Assembly: GCF_018742245.1 (NCBI RefSeq)
Contig: NZ_CP036132.1
Location: forward strand, 3,901,001-3,965,000
Length of the DNA stretch: 64,000 bases
Source: Bacillus mycoides
GTDB taxonomy: Bacteria; Bacillota; Bacilli; Bacillales; Bacillaceae_G
Reading direction: 5' to 3'
The stretch's first letter is position 1. Each line of letters opens with the position of its first letter. Positions 45,207 through 54,902 of the stretch are shown one piece after another. The position numbers were made by a program, and so were the translations under genes. Below the pieces are notes generated by a model, which saw nothing but the letters and a program-made list of their open reading frames with translations, made no database searches and was not told the origin of the DNA.

Positions 45207-46059
45207 AGGCACCTCTCCCTTTCGCAGTGTAAACGATGATATCATCTAATGTAGGTTTTTCTAGTACAACCTCATTTCCAAACCAATCGATAATTGCTTG
45301 TCTATCCTCTGCTAAACCTTCAAAGCCAAATTTATTTTTTCGTAGTCCAACAAATAGTTCTTTTCCTTCTCGATCTAATAAATCATTGCTTCCCTTTACG
45401 ATTACGTAGTTCTCCATTAATTCATCTTTCTCACCAGTAAATATAATTTCTCCATCATTGATGAACGTAATGTAATCCGCGATGCGTTCTAAGTCTGTAG
45501 TAATGTGTGTGGAAAATAAGACAGATACTTCATCCTCCATCACAATCTCTTGCAGCATATCAAGTAATTCACTTCGAACAACTGGATCTAACCCTGCTGT
45601 TGGTTCATCCATAATAATGAATTCCGCATGGTGTGAAAGTGCGATTGCAATCGCAAATTTCATTTTCATCCCCTTGGATAACTCTTTAATCTTTTTATAC
45701 GTTGGAACTTGTAATCTCTGCATATACGATTGATACTGCTTTTCGTCCCATTTTTTATATAACGGTGCAATAATCCGTTTCATTTGCTCACACGTTAAAT
45801 CTTCGTAATAATGATTTTCATCATATACAAAACCGATATTTTGTTTTATTTCTTTTTCAGCTTTCTTATTGTCCTTACCAAAAATTTTTATATCACCGCT
45901 CTCTTTTCTAATTAAATTCATAATCAGTTTGATCGTCGTACTTTTTCCAGCTCCATTCGGTCCGATAAATCCCATAATATATCCACGTGGCAATGTAAAA
46001 CTTACATTTTTCAATGAGAAATCTTGATAAGTTTTACAAACGTTTTTTAGCTCTAACAT
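45187..46059 (-). CDS. ABC transporter ATP-binding protein, YtrB-like
   Basis: 290 residues: Walker A GPNGAGKST near 37, signature LSKGMKMKF, Walker B FIIMDEPTAGLDP and switch His in STHI. The C-terminal part (about 225-290) is a regulatory extension typical of this class. It is second in the operon, 3 bp after the GntR gene, and overlaps the first permease. The order GntR-ATPase-permeases resembles the B. subtilis ytrABCDEF operon, which responds to cell wall antibiotics. Confidence 0.9.
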   Translation of the reverse strand: MLELKNVCKTYQDFSLKNVSFTLPRGYIMGFIGPNGAGKSTTIKLIMNLIRKESGDIKIFGKDNKKAEKEIKQNIGFVYDENHYYEDLTCEQMKRIIAPLYKKWDEKQYQSYMQRLQVPTYKKIKELSKGMKMKFAIAIALSHHAEFIIMDEPTAGLDPVVRSELLDMLQEIVMEDEVSVLFSTHITTDLERIADYITFINDGEIIFTGEKDELMENYVIVKGSNDLLDREGKELFVGLRKNKFGFEGLAEDRQAIIDWFGNEVVLEKPTLDDIIVYTAKGRGAYASARI

Positions 46060-46062
46060 CTC

Positions 46063-46437
46063 TTATTCCCCCTTGTATAAACACGCAATCATCTGTTGCA
46101 ACTCTTCAAGTGAAAGCTGCAACACTTTACTTTCATTCACAATCTCTTCCGCTTTACTTTCCAATAGACGTAGCCGCTGTTCTTTTAATAGTTCATTATT
46201 TTTACGTGAAACATAAGTCCCCTTCCCAGCAACAGTTTCTATATATCCTTCTTTTTCAAGCTCCTCGTACGCGCGCTTCGTTGTAATTACACTAATTTGT
46301 AATTCCTTCGCTAAGCTACGAATAGACGGTAATTGGTCTCCACCCTTTAAACCACCATTTAAAATAAGCTGGCTTAATTGTTTCCTTATTTGCACATAAA
46401 TAGGGTCTTGGGAAGAATTCGAAATAATAATATTCAT
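46063..46437 (-). CDS. GntR-family regulator, YtrA subfamily
   Basis: 124 residues: winged helix with DPIYVQIRKQLSQLILNGGLKGGDQLPSIRSLAKELQISVITTKRAYEEL (the GntR signature, here longer than needed) and a short C-terminal dimer helix, as in YtrA. ATG 46437 follows TGGAGGAAAA; the open frame begins 13 codons upstream. A 23-bp palindrome, its likely operator, lies 13 bp upstream. It probably represses its own operon with the ABC transporter. Confidence 0.9.
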   Translation of the reverse strand: MNIIISNSSQDPIYVQIRKQLSQLILNGGLKGGDQLPSIRSLAKELQISVITTKRAYEELEKEGYIETVAGKGTYVSRKNNELLKEQRLRLLESKAEEIVNESKVLQLSLEELQQMIACLYKGE

Positions 46438-46449
46438 GTTTTCCTCCAG

Positions 46450-46472
46450 TGTGTATATACTGTATATACACA
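46450..46472. promoter_or_regulatory. 23-bp palindromic operator of the GntR/ABC operon
   Basis: Perfect 11-bp arms TGTGTATATAC and GTATATACACA flank one central T, just upstream of the GntR ribosome site. The -10-like TATAC runs are within it. This is a good candidate for a repressor site that blocks the promoter. Confidence 0.75.
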
Positions 46473-46496
46473 ACATCCTATTTTTGGCAAGAAAAA

Positions 46497-46523
46497 AAGA
46501 CCAACATTTTCCTGTTGGTCTTT
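46497..46523 (-). terminator. Terminator of the small membrane gene at 46534
   Basis: The stem AAGACCAACA/TGTTGGTCTT with loop TTTTCC is followed on the minus strand by TTTTTTTCTT. Confidence 0.85.
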
Positions 46524-46533
46524 CGTATATGTA

Positions 46534-46725
46534 TCACTTTTCAAAGCGATCTAACATTTCGTCTCTCATTCCGAAACTAACAACCGCAATTCCTACATAC
46601 ATAAAAAGAAGGAATGCTGGATGAACTGTATTGTACCAGCTGCTATCAACAATTAAATAAATCGTTAACGCCACAACAAGAACAAATGCTAAAATAAACA
46701 TATAAAAGTGTCTTGTATTACCCAT
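46534..46725 (-). CDS. Small membrane protein, unknown
   Basis: 63 residues with two hydrophobic helices (about 8-26 and 36-50), starting MGNTRHFYMF. ATG 46725 follows GAGAGGAG at 7 bp. A strong terminator follows. No family is recognised. The spacing to the gene at 46796, upstream on the same strand, is 70 bp, so they might be co-transcribed. Confidence 0.65.
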   Translation of the reverse strand: MGNTRHFYMFILAFVLVVALTIYLIVDSSWYNTVHPAFLLFMYVGIAVVSFGMRDEMLDRFEK

Positions 46726-46795
46726 GATAAACTCCTCTCTTCTCTCTTCACCATTCAACAGTATATTGTATCGAATAATTCGATATGACTCAAGG

Positions 46796-47020
46796 TTAAC
46801 TTTCTGTTATGTAATCAAGTTCTACCTTTACAATGTCCTCACACGCTATTGAAATGATTGTTCCTTGTTTATCAATCGCTGTCACTTCTCTATTATCCAT
46901 TACACGGTGCGCTACTCTTTCTAACACTTTTCCTTGGTCTCTGTAACAAAATTCTTTTACATCTTTAATTGTTTCTCCATTTTCTAAATGGTATACCATT
47001 CTATAACATCGATATCCCAC
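46796..47020 (-). CDS. Conserved small hypothetical protein
   Basis: 74 residues, soluble, mixed alpha/beta, starting (GTG) MGYRCYRMVYHLENGETI. GTG 47020 follows GGGGGTGGAAG. It has two Cys near the N-terminus and in YRDQGK, and one in IACED. No function recognised. It stands between the small membrane gene and the glycine cleavage operon. Confidence 0.65.
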   Translation of the reverse strand: MGYRCYRMVYHLENGETIKDVKEFCYRDQGKVLERVAHRVMDNREVTAIDKQGTIISIACEDIVKVELDYITES

Positions 47021-47249
47021 GCTTCCACCCCCCGCCTTGCTCGTTTTTTCACATATACATAAAAATGAGTAATTTCTACCTCATCACGTCTTCTTAATTT
47101 CAATAAAATTCTAACAAAAATAAATACTTTTATCAAACCGACTTTTTCAACAAAAACACCTATAAAACCGCATCTTTACAGCAATATGAAACAAAAAATA
47201 TAAATTTTTAACATTTTTTTCATTCTAGCTGCACCAATGTTGAAAAAAA

Positions 47250-47277
47250 AAAGAACCCGCATGTAGCGAGTTCTTTT
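47250..47277 (-). terminator. Terminator of the gcv operon
   Basis: The stem AAGAACCCGC/GCGAGTTCTT (47251-47260, 47266-47275, one G-T pair) is followed on the minus strand by a long T-run, 8 bp after the gcvPB stop. Confidence 0.88.
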
Positions 47278-47284
47278 ATTCCAA

Positions 47285-48760
47285 TCACACTTGTACAGGT
47301 GCTAGCTTTTCATAACGTAAAACTGGTTTACGAGCAGCCAATGTTTCATCCAAACGTTTAATTACCGTTGTATGTGGCGCTTCTTGTACAACTTCTGGAT
47401 TTTCTTCTACCTCTTTAGCAATTTGAATCATCTTATCAATGAAACCATCTAATGTTTCTTTTGATTCTGTTTCTGTTGGTTCAATCATAATACATTCTTC
47501 CACATTTAATGGGAAGTAAATTGTTGGTGGATGGTAACCGAAATCAAGCAGACGTTTTGCAATATCTAATGTACGCACACCAAGTTTCTTTTGACGACGA
47601 CCTGATAATACAAATTCATGCTTGCAATGTCTGTCGAATGGAAGATCATAGAATGGTGCTAATCTTCTCATCATATAGTTCGCATTTAATACAGCATACT
47701 CAGTTACTGCACGTAGTCCATCTGGACCCATAGAACGAATATATGTGTATGCACGAACGTTAATTCCGAAGTTACCATAGAATGGTTTCACACGCCCAAT
47801 TGCTTCTGGACGATCATAGTTGAAGTGATAGCCATTTTCCGTTTTCTCCAAAATCGGTTTTGGTAAGTACGGAATTAAATCAGCTTTCACACCTACTGGA
47901 CCAGAACCTGGGCCACCGCCGCCATGCGGACCTGTAAATGTTTTATGAAGGTTTAAATGCACAACGTCAAATCCCATATCTCCTGGGCGTGCTTGGCTTA
48001 ATACCGCATTTAAGTTTGCACCATCATAGTATAATTTACCGCCTGCGTTATGGACAATTTCTGCCATTTCTAAAATATTTTCTTCGAATAGGCCTAATGT
48101 ATTTGGATTTGTTAACATAAGTGCTGCTGTTTCTTCGTTTACAACACGTTTTAAATCAGCTAAGTCAACAAGACCATGTTCATTTGATTTCACCGTAATT
48201 GTTTCAAAACCAGCTACTGTTGCAGACGCCGGGTTTGTTCCGTGAGCAGAGTCAGGAACAATTACTTTCGTACGGTTAAAGTCACCATTTGCTTCATGAT
48301 ATGCACGGATTAACATTAAACCTGTCCATTCACCATGTGCACCAGCTGCTGGCTGTAACGTAACAGTATCCATACCTGTAATTTCAATTAAATGTTCTTG
48401 TAAGTCGTACATTAATTCCATTGCACCTTGCACTGTTTTTTCATCTTGAAGTGGATGAATATTGGCAAAGCCTGCGAAACGAGCTACGTTTTCATTAATT
48501 TTCGGATTATATTTCATCGTACAAGATCCAAGTGGATAGAATCCAGAATCAACGCCGTGGTTACGGTTTGAAAGAGCTGTGTAATGGCGCATAATATCAA
48601 GTTCAGATACTTCTGGAAGCTCTGCATCTTCAACTCGAATATAATCGCTCTCAAATACATCTTCTAATTTTACTTCTTCTACATCTAATTTGGGTAAGCT
48701 ATATCCTACGCGTCCTTCTTTAGTCACTTCAAAAATAAGTGCTTGGTCTTGGTTCTTCAT
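47285..48760 (-). CDS. gcvPB: Glycine dehydrogenase (decarboxylating) subunit 2
   Basis: PLP-binding half of the P-protein; decarboxylates glycine and passes the aminomethyl group to lipoyl-GcvH. 491 residues with the PLP Lys in [19 protein letters not shown], and [12 protein letters not shown] and [10 protein letters not shown] of the aspartate-aminotransferase fold. The start overlaps the gcvPA stop by 4 bp (ATGA). It is the last gene of gcvT-gcvPA-gcvPB. Confidence 0.97.
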   Translation of the reverse strand: MKNQDQALIFEVTKEGRVGYSLPKLDVEEVKLEDVFESDYIRVEDAELPEVSELDIMRHYTALSNRNHGVDSGFYPLGSCTMKYNPKINENVARFAGFANIHPLQDEKTVQGAMELMYDLQEHLIEITGMDTVTLQPAAGAHGEWTGLMLIRAYHEANGDFNRTKVIVPDSAHGTNPASATVAGFETITVKSNEHGLVDLADLKRVVNEETAALMLTNPNTLGLFEENILEMAEIVHNAGGKLYYDGANLNAVLSQARPGDMGFDVVHLNLHKTFTGPHGGGGPGSGPVGVKADLIPYLPKPILEKTENGYHFNYDRPEAIGRVKPFYGNFGINVRAYTYIRSMGPDGLRAVTEYAVLNANYMMRRLAPFYDLPFDRHCKHEFVLSGRRQKKLGVRTLDIAKRLLDFGYHPPTIYFPLNVEECIMIEPTETESKETLDGFIDKMIQIAKEVEENPEVVQEAPHTTVIKRLDETLAARKPVLRYEKLAPVQV

Positions 48761-50100
48761 TGGATAGCCCCCATTTCGTTTACAAGTGTGTCAATTTCCT
48801 CTTTTGTACGAAGCTCTGTTACTGCTACAAGCATATGATTTTCATGCTCTTTATAATCACGGCCTAGGTCGTAACCACCGATAATATTCTTTTGTATTAA
48901 TACATCATTTATTTCTTTAACTGGACGTTTGCAATCTACAACAAATTCATTAAAGAATGGTCCAGCGAACGTTACAGTGAAGCCTTTCGCTTCGAATTGA
49001 CGCTTTGCATATTGTGCTTTAGAAATATTTTGACGTGCCATTTCTTTCACACCTTGTTTTCCAAGTGCAGTCATTGCAACTGATGCTGCTAATGCATTTA
49101 ACGCTTGGTTTGAACAAATGTTAGACGTCGCTTTATCACGGCGAATATGCTGTTCACGTGCTTGTAACGTTAATACAAATCCACGTTTACCATCTGAATC
49201 TACAGTTTGTCCGACAAGACGTCCTGGAATTTTACGCATAAATGCTTTCGTTGTTGCAAAGTAACCACAATGAGGTCCACCAAACTGCGTTGGGATACCA
49301 AATGGCTGTGCATCACCGATTACAATATCAGCACCAAATTTCCCTGGTGGTGTTAATGCACCTAATGATAATGGATTTGAAGAAACGATAAATAATGATT
49401 TTTGTTGATGAACGATTTTTTCAATATCAGCTAACTTTTCAACTTGTCCGAAGAAGTTTGGATATTGAACGATTACACAAGCAACTGTATCATCTACTTC
49501 ACTTTGTAATACGTCTAAATCTGTTACACCGTTTTTATGATCAATTTCAACAACTTCAAGATTTTGACCTTTTGCATATGTTTCAAGTACCGCTCTTGAT
49601 TCTGGATGAACTGCATTAGACACAAGAATTTTCTTTTTGCGAGTATGACCAGCTGCTAACATTGCCGCTTCAGCTAATGCTGTACCTCCGTCATACATAG
49701 AAGAGTTCGCTACATCCATTCCTGTTAATTCACAAATCATTGTTTGGAACTCAAAAATTGCTTGTAATTCCCCTTGTGAAATTTCTGGTTGGTATGGTGT
49801 GTAAGCTGTATAAAATTCTGAACGAGAAATTACATGATCAACAATTACTGGAGCGTAATGATCGTATACACCTGCTCCTAAGAAAGAAGCGTATTCTTTT
49901 AAGTTCGCATTTTTGCTAGCCATTTGAGATAGCTCTTTTAAAAGCTCTGGCTCTGATTTTGCTTCTTTAATTTTTAAATCCCCTTTAAAACGAACACTCT
50001 CTGGAATATCAGAGAATAACTCATCAATCGTCTGAACGCCGATTGTTTGTAACATTTCTTTTTTGTCTTCTTCTGTCATTGGAAGATAACGATGCAACAT
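48757..50100 (-). CDS. gcvPA: Glycine dehydrogenase (decarboxylating) subunit 1
   Basis: Partner subunit of GcvPB in the P-protein. 447 residues, fold type I without the PLP lysine; [17 protein letters not shown] and [24 protein letters not shown] are characteristic. It sits 20 bp after gcvT and overlaps gcvPB. The split P-protein is normal in Bacillus. Confidence 0.97.
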   Translation of the reverse strand: MLHRYLPMTEEDKKEMLQTIGVQTIDELFSDIPESVRFKGDLKIKEAKSEPELLKELSQMASKNANLKEYASFLGAGVYDHYAPVIVDHVISRSEFYTAYTPYQPEISQGELQAIFEFQTMICELTGMDVANSSMYDGGTALAEAAMLAAGHTRKKKILVSNAVHPESRAVLETYAKGQNLEVVEIDHKNGVTDLDVLQSEVDDTVACVIVQYPNFFGQVEKLADIEKIVHQQKSLFIVSSNPLSLGALTPPGKFGADIVIGDAQPFGIPTQFGGPHCGYFATTKAFMRKIPGRLVGQTVDSDGKRGFVLTLQAREQHIRRDKATSNICSNQALNALAASVAMTALGKQGVKEMARQNISKAQYAKRQFEAKGFTVTFAGPFFNEFVVDCKRPVKEINDVLIQKNIIGGYDLGRDYKEHENHMLVAVTELRTKEEIDTLVNEMGAIQ

Positions 50101-50120
50101 GAAATCTACCCCTCTCCCCG

Positions 50121-51221
50121 TTACTTTGAACGTTTATAAAATGGTGTTGGAACAACTACTGCTTTGACGCGTTTATTACGAATTTCAATTTCTACTTCTG
50201 TATCAACTGTTGCGTATTTCACATCAATTAGTGCTAAACCAATGCTTTTCTTTAACGTTGGAGATTGTGTACCACTCGTTACTTCCCCGATTTTTTCTTC
50301 TCCTATAAATACAGGGTAATGCGTACGAGGAATACCGCGTTCGATTACTTCGATGCCGACTAATTTACGAGATGCACCGTTTTCCTTTTGCTCTTTTAAC
50401 GTTTCTTTCCCAAAGAAATCTGCTTCTTTATTTGGTTTTACCGCAAAGCCAATTCCCGCTTCAATCGGTGTAATATCTTTTGATAACTCTTGTCCGTATA
50501 ACGGAAGTGTTGCTTCGAAGCGAAGTGTATCACGAGCACCTAAGCCACATGGTTTTAACCCATCTTCTTCTCCAACTTCAAGAAGTTTCACCCAAAGTTT
50601 TGCAGCATCTTCACTCTTACAGTAAATTTCGAATCCATCTTCACCTGTATAACCTGTACGAGATACAAGTGCAGGAATTCCATCTACAAGAATATCGTTT
50701 TTAAATTTAAAGAACTTAATTTCTTTCAAATCTTCTGACACAACTTTTTGTAAAATGTCTTGTGCTTTTGGTCCTTGAATTGCAAGTTGCGCAACTTCAC
50801 TAGAAACATTGACTACTTTTGCATCGCCAATTACATGACTTGCTAACCATTCGTAATCTTTCTCGATATTTGATGCATTGATTACTAATAAATAGTCTTC
50901 TTCACCACGTTTGTAGATTAATAAATCATCTACTGTGCCGCCATTTTCATAGCACATAGCTGTATATTGTGCGCCTCCTACCTTTAAGGTAGATACGTCA
51001 TTTGTAACAACACGTTGTAAAAATGCTAAACTATCTACACCCTTTACCTCTACTTCTCCCATATGAGATACATCGAACAAACCTGCTTCTGTACGTACAG
51101 CTTCATGCTCTTCTTTAATGCTTGAAAATTGAACTGGTAATTCCCAACCACCGAAGTCGATTGTTTTCCCACCATACTTCGCGTATACATCAAATAACGG
51201 TGTACGTTGTAATGTAATCAT
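50121..51221 (-). CDS. gcvT: Aminomethyltransferase (glycine cleavage T protein)
   Basis: Transfers the aminomethyl group from GcvH to THF, giving 5,10-methylene-THF and ammonia. 366 residues: [26 protein letters not shown] at the N-terminus, [13 protein letters not shown], and the folate-binding core [17 protein letters not shown] 51221 follows AAGGGGGAAAG. It is first in the operon. The 391 bp upstream, to yqhH, show no glycine-riboswitch hallmark. Confidence 0.97.
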   Translation of the reverse strand: MITLQRTPLFDVYAKYGGKTIDFGGWELPVQFSSIKEEHEAVRTEAGLFDVSHMGEVEVKGVDSLAFLQRVVTNDVSTLKVGGAQYTAMCYENGGTVDDLLIYKRGEEDYLLVINASNIEKDYEWLASHVIGDAKVVNVSSEVAQLAIQGPKAQDILQKVVSEDLKEIKFFKFKNDILVDGIPALVSRTGYTGEDGFEIYCKSEDAAKLWVKLLEVGEEDGLKPCGLGARDTLRFEATLPLYGQELSKDITPIEAGIGFAVKPNKEADFFGKETLKEQKENGASRKLVGIEVIERGIPRTHYPVFIGEEKIGEVTSGTQSPTLKKSIGLALIDVKYATVDTEVEIEIRNKRVKAVVVPTPFYKRSK

Positions 51222-51612
51222 GCTCTTTCCCCCTTATGCTCTGACAAATCAATAAAAGTTGCTTCCCATATCTAAACATTTTCATTCTGAAAAGATAAGG
51301 TTATACGGAATCTCAGTATATTTTTTTATGAAAGCGTAAATAAAAAGTTACTTTCTTGGATAAAATACGAAAGATTCCACACATTTCACACCATTATCCT
51401 AACATTATTCGCTATATTTCATCAATATTCTAGCATAAAAAAAAATTTAGAATTTTTTATTCTTAATCATATTAAATACAACTTTCGAGATTTAGTCCTA
51501 AATCATTGCCTATTCTTTAACTTTTAGTAATTGTGATAGTGCCTTATTACGAGGCTTATAATAAAGATTTTTAAAATAATCACTTTAGTTTATAAAAGGT
51601 GGGAGAGTCTTA
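51222..51612. other. Intergenic region between gcvT and yqhH
   Basis: 391 bp, AT-rich, with divergent promoters expected. I looked for a glycine riboswitch (paired GGAGAG/ACCG/GGACAGAG blocks) on both strands and saw none. A cre-like site ATGAAAGCGTAAATA at 51328-51342 has one mismatch to WTGNAANCGNWWNCA, and a TTTTCA-N3-TGAAAA repeat lies at 51280-51294. No gene is seen. Confidence 0.5.
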
Positions 51613-53295
51613 ATGAATGTCGATATTTCCGTAGATCGAACGTGGCAAAATAATTTTTTAAAAAGAATTGATGAAGATGGTCCTTGGACAAATTGGGATT
51701 TATATCATTTAGCTTATAAAACAGAGAAATCATTACTCGTTCCTACTTTTGATGGATTGCAAGCACCGAAACATTTATCACATTTCACGCCGCTTCCGCA
51801 TCAATTGGAGGTCGCTCGAAATGTCATCGAACAAATGAATGGTAAAGCGATTCTAGCAGATGAAGTTGGACTTGGAAAAACGATTGAAGCTGGACTTATT
51901 TTAAAAGAATACATGGTTCGAGGACTTGTAAAAAAGGTACTCATTCTCGTTCCAGCTTCTCTCGTGTCTCAGTGGGCGTATGAACTCAACACAAAATTTT
52001 TTATTCCTGCGGTCGCTCAAAAGAAAAGTTATTCTTGGGAACAAGCTGATGTCATCGTTTCATCAATCGATACTGCGAAACGTTCACCGCATCGCGATAT
52101 CGTTTTAAACCTAGAATATGACCTTATTATTATCGATGAAGCACATAAACTAAAAAACAATAAAACAAAAAACTATGAATTTGCACAGCGATTAAAAAAG
52201 AAGTTTTGTTTATTACTAACTGCAACTCCTGTTCAAAATAAAATTGATGAAATCTTCAACCTCGTTTCTTTATTAAAACCAGGTCATTTAGGCAATCAAT
52301 CTAATTTTGAAGAATATTATGCTTCAAAAAATCGTTCCACTGAATCCGATGAAGATTTAAAAGCTCTTATCAATAAAGTAATGGTTCGAAATAGACGCCA
52401 TAACACTGGCATTGATTGGCCGAAGAGGCATGTACGAACAATCTTCGTTGAATTTAATGAAGAAGAACAAGCTTTGTATAATGAAATTGAAAATTGGCGT
52501 GAACAAAATGCCTTCACATCTGCTTTCTCATCCTTAACTTTAAAACGGGAAGCATGTAGTAGTCGTGAAGCTGTTTACTATTCATTAAAAAAACATGTAG
52601 AAAAACGGCAGAAAGAAAATGAGCATTACATAAAGGACCCACATATTGATGTGCTTATGGATAAAATTAATCATATTCCGTTTAACTCCAAAGCAAATAA
52701 AGCACTAGAGCTTATAAAAGAAATTGACGATAAAGTCATTATTTTCACTGAATATAGAGCTTCACAAATGTATTTACAATGGTTCTTACAACAACATGGC
52801 ATTTCCTCTGTACCATTTCGCGGTGGATTTAAGCGCGGGAAAAAAGATTGGATGAAGGAGCTTTTCCAAAACCGTGCCCAAGTATTAATTGCGACCGAAG
52901 CTGGTGGTGAAGGAATTAACTTACAATTTTGTAGCCATATGATTAATTACGACTTACCGTGGAATCCAATGCGACTTGAGCAAAGGATTGGACGTATTCA
53001 CCGCCTTGGACAAAAAAATGATGTTCATATTTATAACTTAGCAACAAAGCATACTGTTGAAGAGCACATTTTAAAACTACTATATGAAAAAATTAATTTA
53101 TTTGAACGTGTAATCGGTGAACTCGATGAAATTTTAACGAGAATCAACATGAAAAATATTGATGCACATATTCAAGAAATTTTCGCGCAGTCAAAAAGCG
53201 AGGGTGAAATTCGAATCAAGATGGAAAATTTAACATCTATTATCGATTTTGCGAAGCGCAATGAAGCAGAGGTGCAGGACTATGCAGCAAAATGA
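51613..53295 (+). CDS. yqhH: SNF2-family helicase YqhH
   Basis: 560 residues: DEAD/SNF2 motif I ADEVGLGKTIEAG, motif II IIDEAHKLKNN, TATPVQN (motif III) and the C-terminal helicase domain with motif VI QRIGRIHRLGQ. An RapA/HepA-like double-stranded DNA translocase; the role in Bacillus is not established. ATG 51613 follows AAAAGGTGGGAG. It overlaps yqhG by 14 bp, and both lie divergent to gcvT as in B. subtilis. Confidence 0.93.
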   Translation: MNVDISVDRTWQNNFLKRIDEDGPWTNWDLYHLAYKTEKSLLVPTFDGLQAPKHLSHFTPLPHQLEVARNVIEQMNGKAILADEVGLGKTIEAGLILKEYMVRGLVKKVLILVPASLVSQWAYELNTKFFIPAVAQKKSYSWEQADVIVSSIDTAKRSPHRDIVLNLEYDLIIIDEAHKLKNNKTKNYEFAQRLKKKFCLLLTATPVQNKIDEIFNLVSLLKPGHLGNQSNFEEYYASKNRSTESDEDLKALINKVMVRNRRHNTGIDWPKRHVRTIFVEFNEEEQALYNEIENWREQNAFTSAFSSLTLKREACSSREAVYYSLKKHVEKRQKENEHYIKDPHIDVLMDKINHIPFNSKANKALELIKEIDDKVIIFTEYRASQMYLQWFLQQHGISSVPFRGGFKRGKKDWMKELFQNRAQVLIATEAGGEGINLQFCSHMINYDLPWNPMRLEQRIGRIHRLGQKNDVHIYNLATKHTVEEHILKLLYEKINLFERVIGELDEILTRINMKNIDAHIQEIFAQSKSEGEIRIKMENLTSIIDFAKRNEAEVQDYAAK

Positions 53296-54076
53296 AATTC
53301 ATAATTACTTATACAACTTTTTTGAGGCGAATAACTGTGAAATTTTGGAGCGTTCCCCTCACCTATTAGACGTGCAGTTAACAATTGAAATGGATAAATT
53401 ATTAATGAACCGCCCTTTCTATTGGCACTATCTTGAAAAAACAGGAGGCATTCCGAACCCGATGCGCCTTACTCTTATTACAAATCCGGAAAACGAAGAA
53501 AACGACGGTGAACTTATTCATTACGGTTCACCACGTTTGCATCAAATATTTGAAACGACAAAAGAACTAGGCTCATACATACGTTTATATGAGGAAGTAA
53601 AACATAGCGGGGCAACTCATACCCCTCTTCACCCTTGGCTTGGTGTAAATATAAAAGTATCTTATCAATGCGACCGAAAAAAAGACATACTTCATTCCAT
53701 CGGTATTCATCTTATTTCCGGGACAATGATTGCAAACTTTCATGACACTTTAGCAGAGATCAAACTCACACCGAAAATACCTGATTTTTGTTTTACGCTC
53801 TCACCTATCATTAAGCCACAAAGTGGCTTACAACGTATAGAGGATGCTTTAAAAAGTATAATTGCTGAAGATGACCACACGTGGGCAAAAGAAGCGAGAG
53901 TGCGTTGGAATCACGATTTAGACCTTTTAAATCGATTTTACGAAGATAGCGATGAACTTCCAGAAAGCTATGAAATTGAAAAGCAAGCATTACAAGAACA
54001 ATACGAACCACGTATTACAATACAAATTATAAACGGCGGTCTCTTTTATGTTACCGCAAATCATTTTCTATCTTAA
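53282..54076 (+). CDS. yqhG: YqhG, protein paired with the helicase
   Basis: 264 residues, soluble, starting MQQNEIHNYLYNFFEANNCEIL. It is a Bacillus family of unknown function always linked to yqhH, so the two probably work together. ATG 53282 follows AGAGGTGCAGG and overlaps the yqhH end by 14 bp, so translation is coupled. The open frame extends 11 codons upstream without a site. The stop codon lies in the 21-bp terminator stem. Confidence 0.88.
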   Translation: MQQNEIHNYLYNFFEANNCEILERSPHLLDVQLTIEMDKLLMNRPFYWHYLEKTGGIPNPMRLTLITNPENEENDGELIHYGSPRLHQIFETTKELGSYIRLYEEVKHSGATHTPLHPWLGVNIKVSYQCDRKKDILHSIGIHLISGTMIANFHDTLAEIKLTPKIPDFCFTLSPIIKPQSGLQRIEDALKSIIAEDDHTWAKEARVRWNHDLDLLNRFYEDSDELPESYEIEKQALQEQYEPRITIQIINGGLFYVTANHFLS

Positions 54077-54114
54077 AGAAAGCTCCTTCAACTGTTGAAG
54101 GAGCTTTCTTTAAG
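54072..54114. terminator. Strong bidirectional terminator after yqhG
   Basis: Perfect 21-bp arms (54072-54092 and 54094-54114) around one central T, with core AAGCTCCTTCAAC. It also covers the yqhG stop codon. The minus-strand small gene at 54128 converges on it. Confidence 0.93.
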
Positions 54115-54127
54115 ATGTTTTTCCATC

Positions 54128-54259
54128 CTATTCTCTATCGTCATTACGCTCTTGTTGTTTTTTCTCTGTCATACGTTTTTGATTTGCACGGTCCTTCGCG
54201 CTTACATGATTTGCATCAGTTGGAAGATTTTCTTTTGAACGACCAATTCCATTGCTCAT
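54128..54259 (-). CDS. Small basic/charged protein, unknown
   Basis: 43 residues, very hydrophilic, starting MSNGIGRSKENLPTDANH and ending in a Lys/Arg/Glu/Asp-rich tail. ATG 54259 follows AGGAGGGGA, an excellent ribosome site. It resembles small charged spore-associated or hypothetical proteins of B. cereus, but I cannot name a family. It converges on yqhG with a shared terminator. Confidence 0.65.
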   Translation of the reverse strand: MSNGIGRSKENLPTDANHVSAKDRANQKRMTEKKQQERNDDRE

Positions 54260-54334
54260 CTTTTCCCCTCCTTTTTACACACTTCAAAATGCACCTTTAT
54301 TTTCAGCTAAAAGCACAATCCTTATACAAAAAAA

Positions 54335-54361
54335 TAAGAGCAGCCAGTAGCTGCTCTTACT
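54335..54361 (-). terminator. Terminator of the gene at 54357
   Basis: The perfect stem TAAGAGCAGC/GCTGCTCTTA (54335-54344, 54350-54359) is followed on the minus strand by seven or more Ts. The stop codon lies in the stem. Confidence 0.9.
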
Positions 54362-54584
54362 CATTCACGTATTTTTGAAACATATCATGGATGCCTTGAT
54401 TTACGAGGTTCGAGATCTGTTCGTCAGATTTATTCGGATAACGATCACGCAATCTGATAGATGCCTTCACCATTAAATTTTCTAATACAGAACGGCCACC
54501 TTCTCCATAAATAATTTCAGCATACTTAACAAGTCTTCCATCCTCTAATGTTGCTGGATTATGATTGAAGAAAAATTTACTCAT
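54357..54584 (-). CDS. Small conserved hypothetical protein
   Basis: 75 residues, soluble and helical, starting MSKFFFNHNPATLEDGRLVKYAE and ending FQKYVNE. ATG 54584 lies 5-6 bp after AGAGAGGTGG. No family is recognised. Its stop codon is inside a terminator, so it is its own unit. The 318-bp space to the next plus-strand gene holds a cre-like and a CodY-like site. Confidence 0.65.
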   Translation of the reverse strand: MSKFFFNHNPATLEDGRLVKYAEIIYGEGGRSVLENLMVKASIRLRDRYPNKSDEQISNLVNQGIHDMFQKYVNE

Positions 54585-54746
54585 TGTCTCCACCTCTCTC
54601 TTTGATAACGTTTACATTTATATAGATTATTTATGTTATTTATTTCACAATATTGTATGCATGTATATTTAATTAGTTTCATTATAAAGCAACATATCAA
54701 TAGTAAATATGTGATTTTCCGTCCATTTTGTGAACAAAGTAAAAAA

Positions 54747-54760
54747 ATGAAAGCGTTTCC
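54747..54760. promoter_or_regulatory. cre-like site upstream of the VC0807-type gene
   Basis: ATGAAAGCGTTTCC fits WTGNAANCGNWWNC, but the last A of the consensus is T here. It lies about 145 bp upstream of the ATG at 54903. Confidence 0.4.
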
Positions 54761-54850
54761 TTTATTATATACTAAAAAAACTTACTACGCTAGGGGCAAT
54801 TTCTTAATCTATTAAACATCTACTTTTCTTTTTTTTCATTAACCTTATAC

Positions 54851-54865
54851 AATTTTCAGAAATTA
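54851..54865. promoter_or_regulatory. CodY-box-like sequence
   Basis: AATTTTCAGAAATTA matches AATTTTCWGAAAATT at 13 of 15 positions and is about 40 bp upstream of the ATG at 54903, close to the expected promoter. Control by CodY is possible. Confidence 0.4.
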
Positions 54866-54902
54866 TATTATAAAATATATGTATGACTTAAGGAGGCCAT
54901 GT

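Noticed and set aside
51222..51612. Glycine riboswitch
   Set aside because: The expected conserved blocks are not visible; recorded instead as an absence in the findings.
54115..54378. 87-codon plus-strand frame after yqhG
   Set aside because: It is antisense to two small minus-strand genes with better ribosome sites and starts just after a strong terminator.
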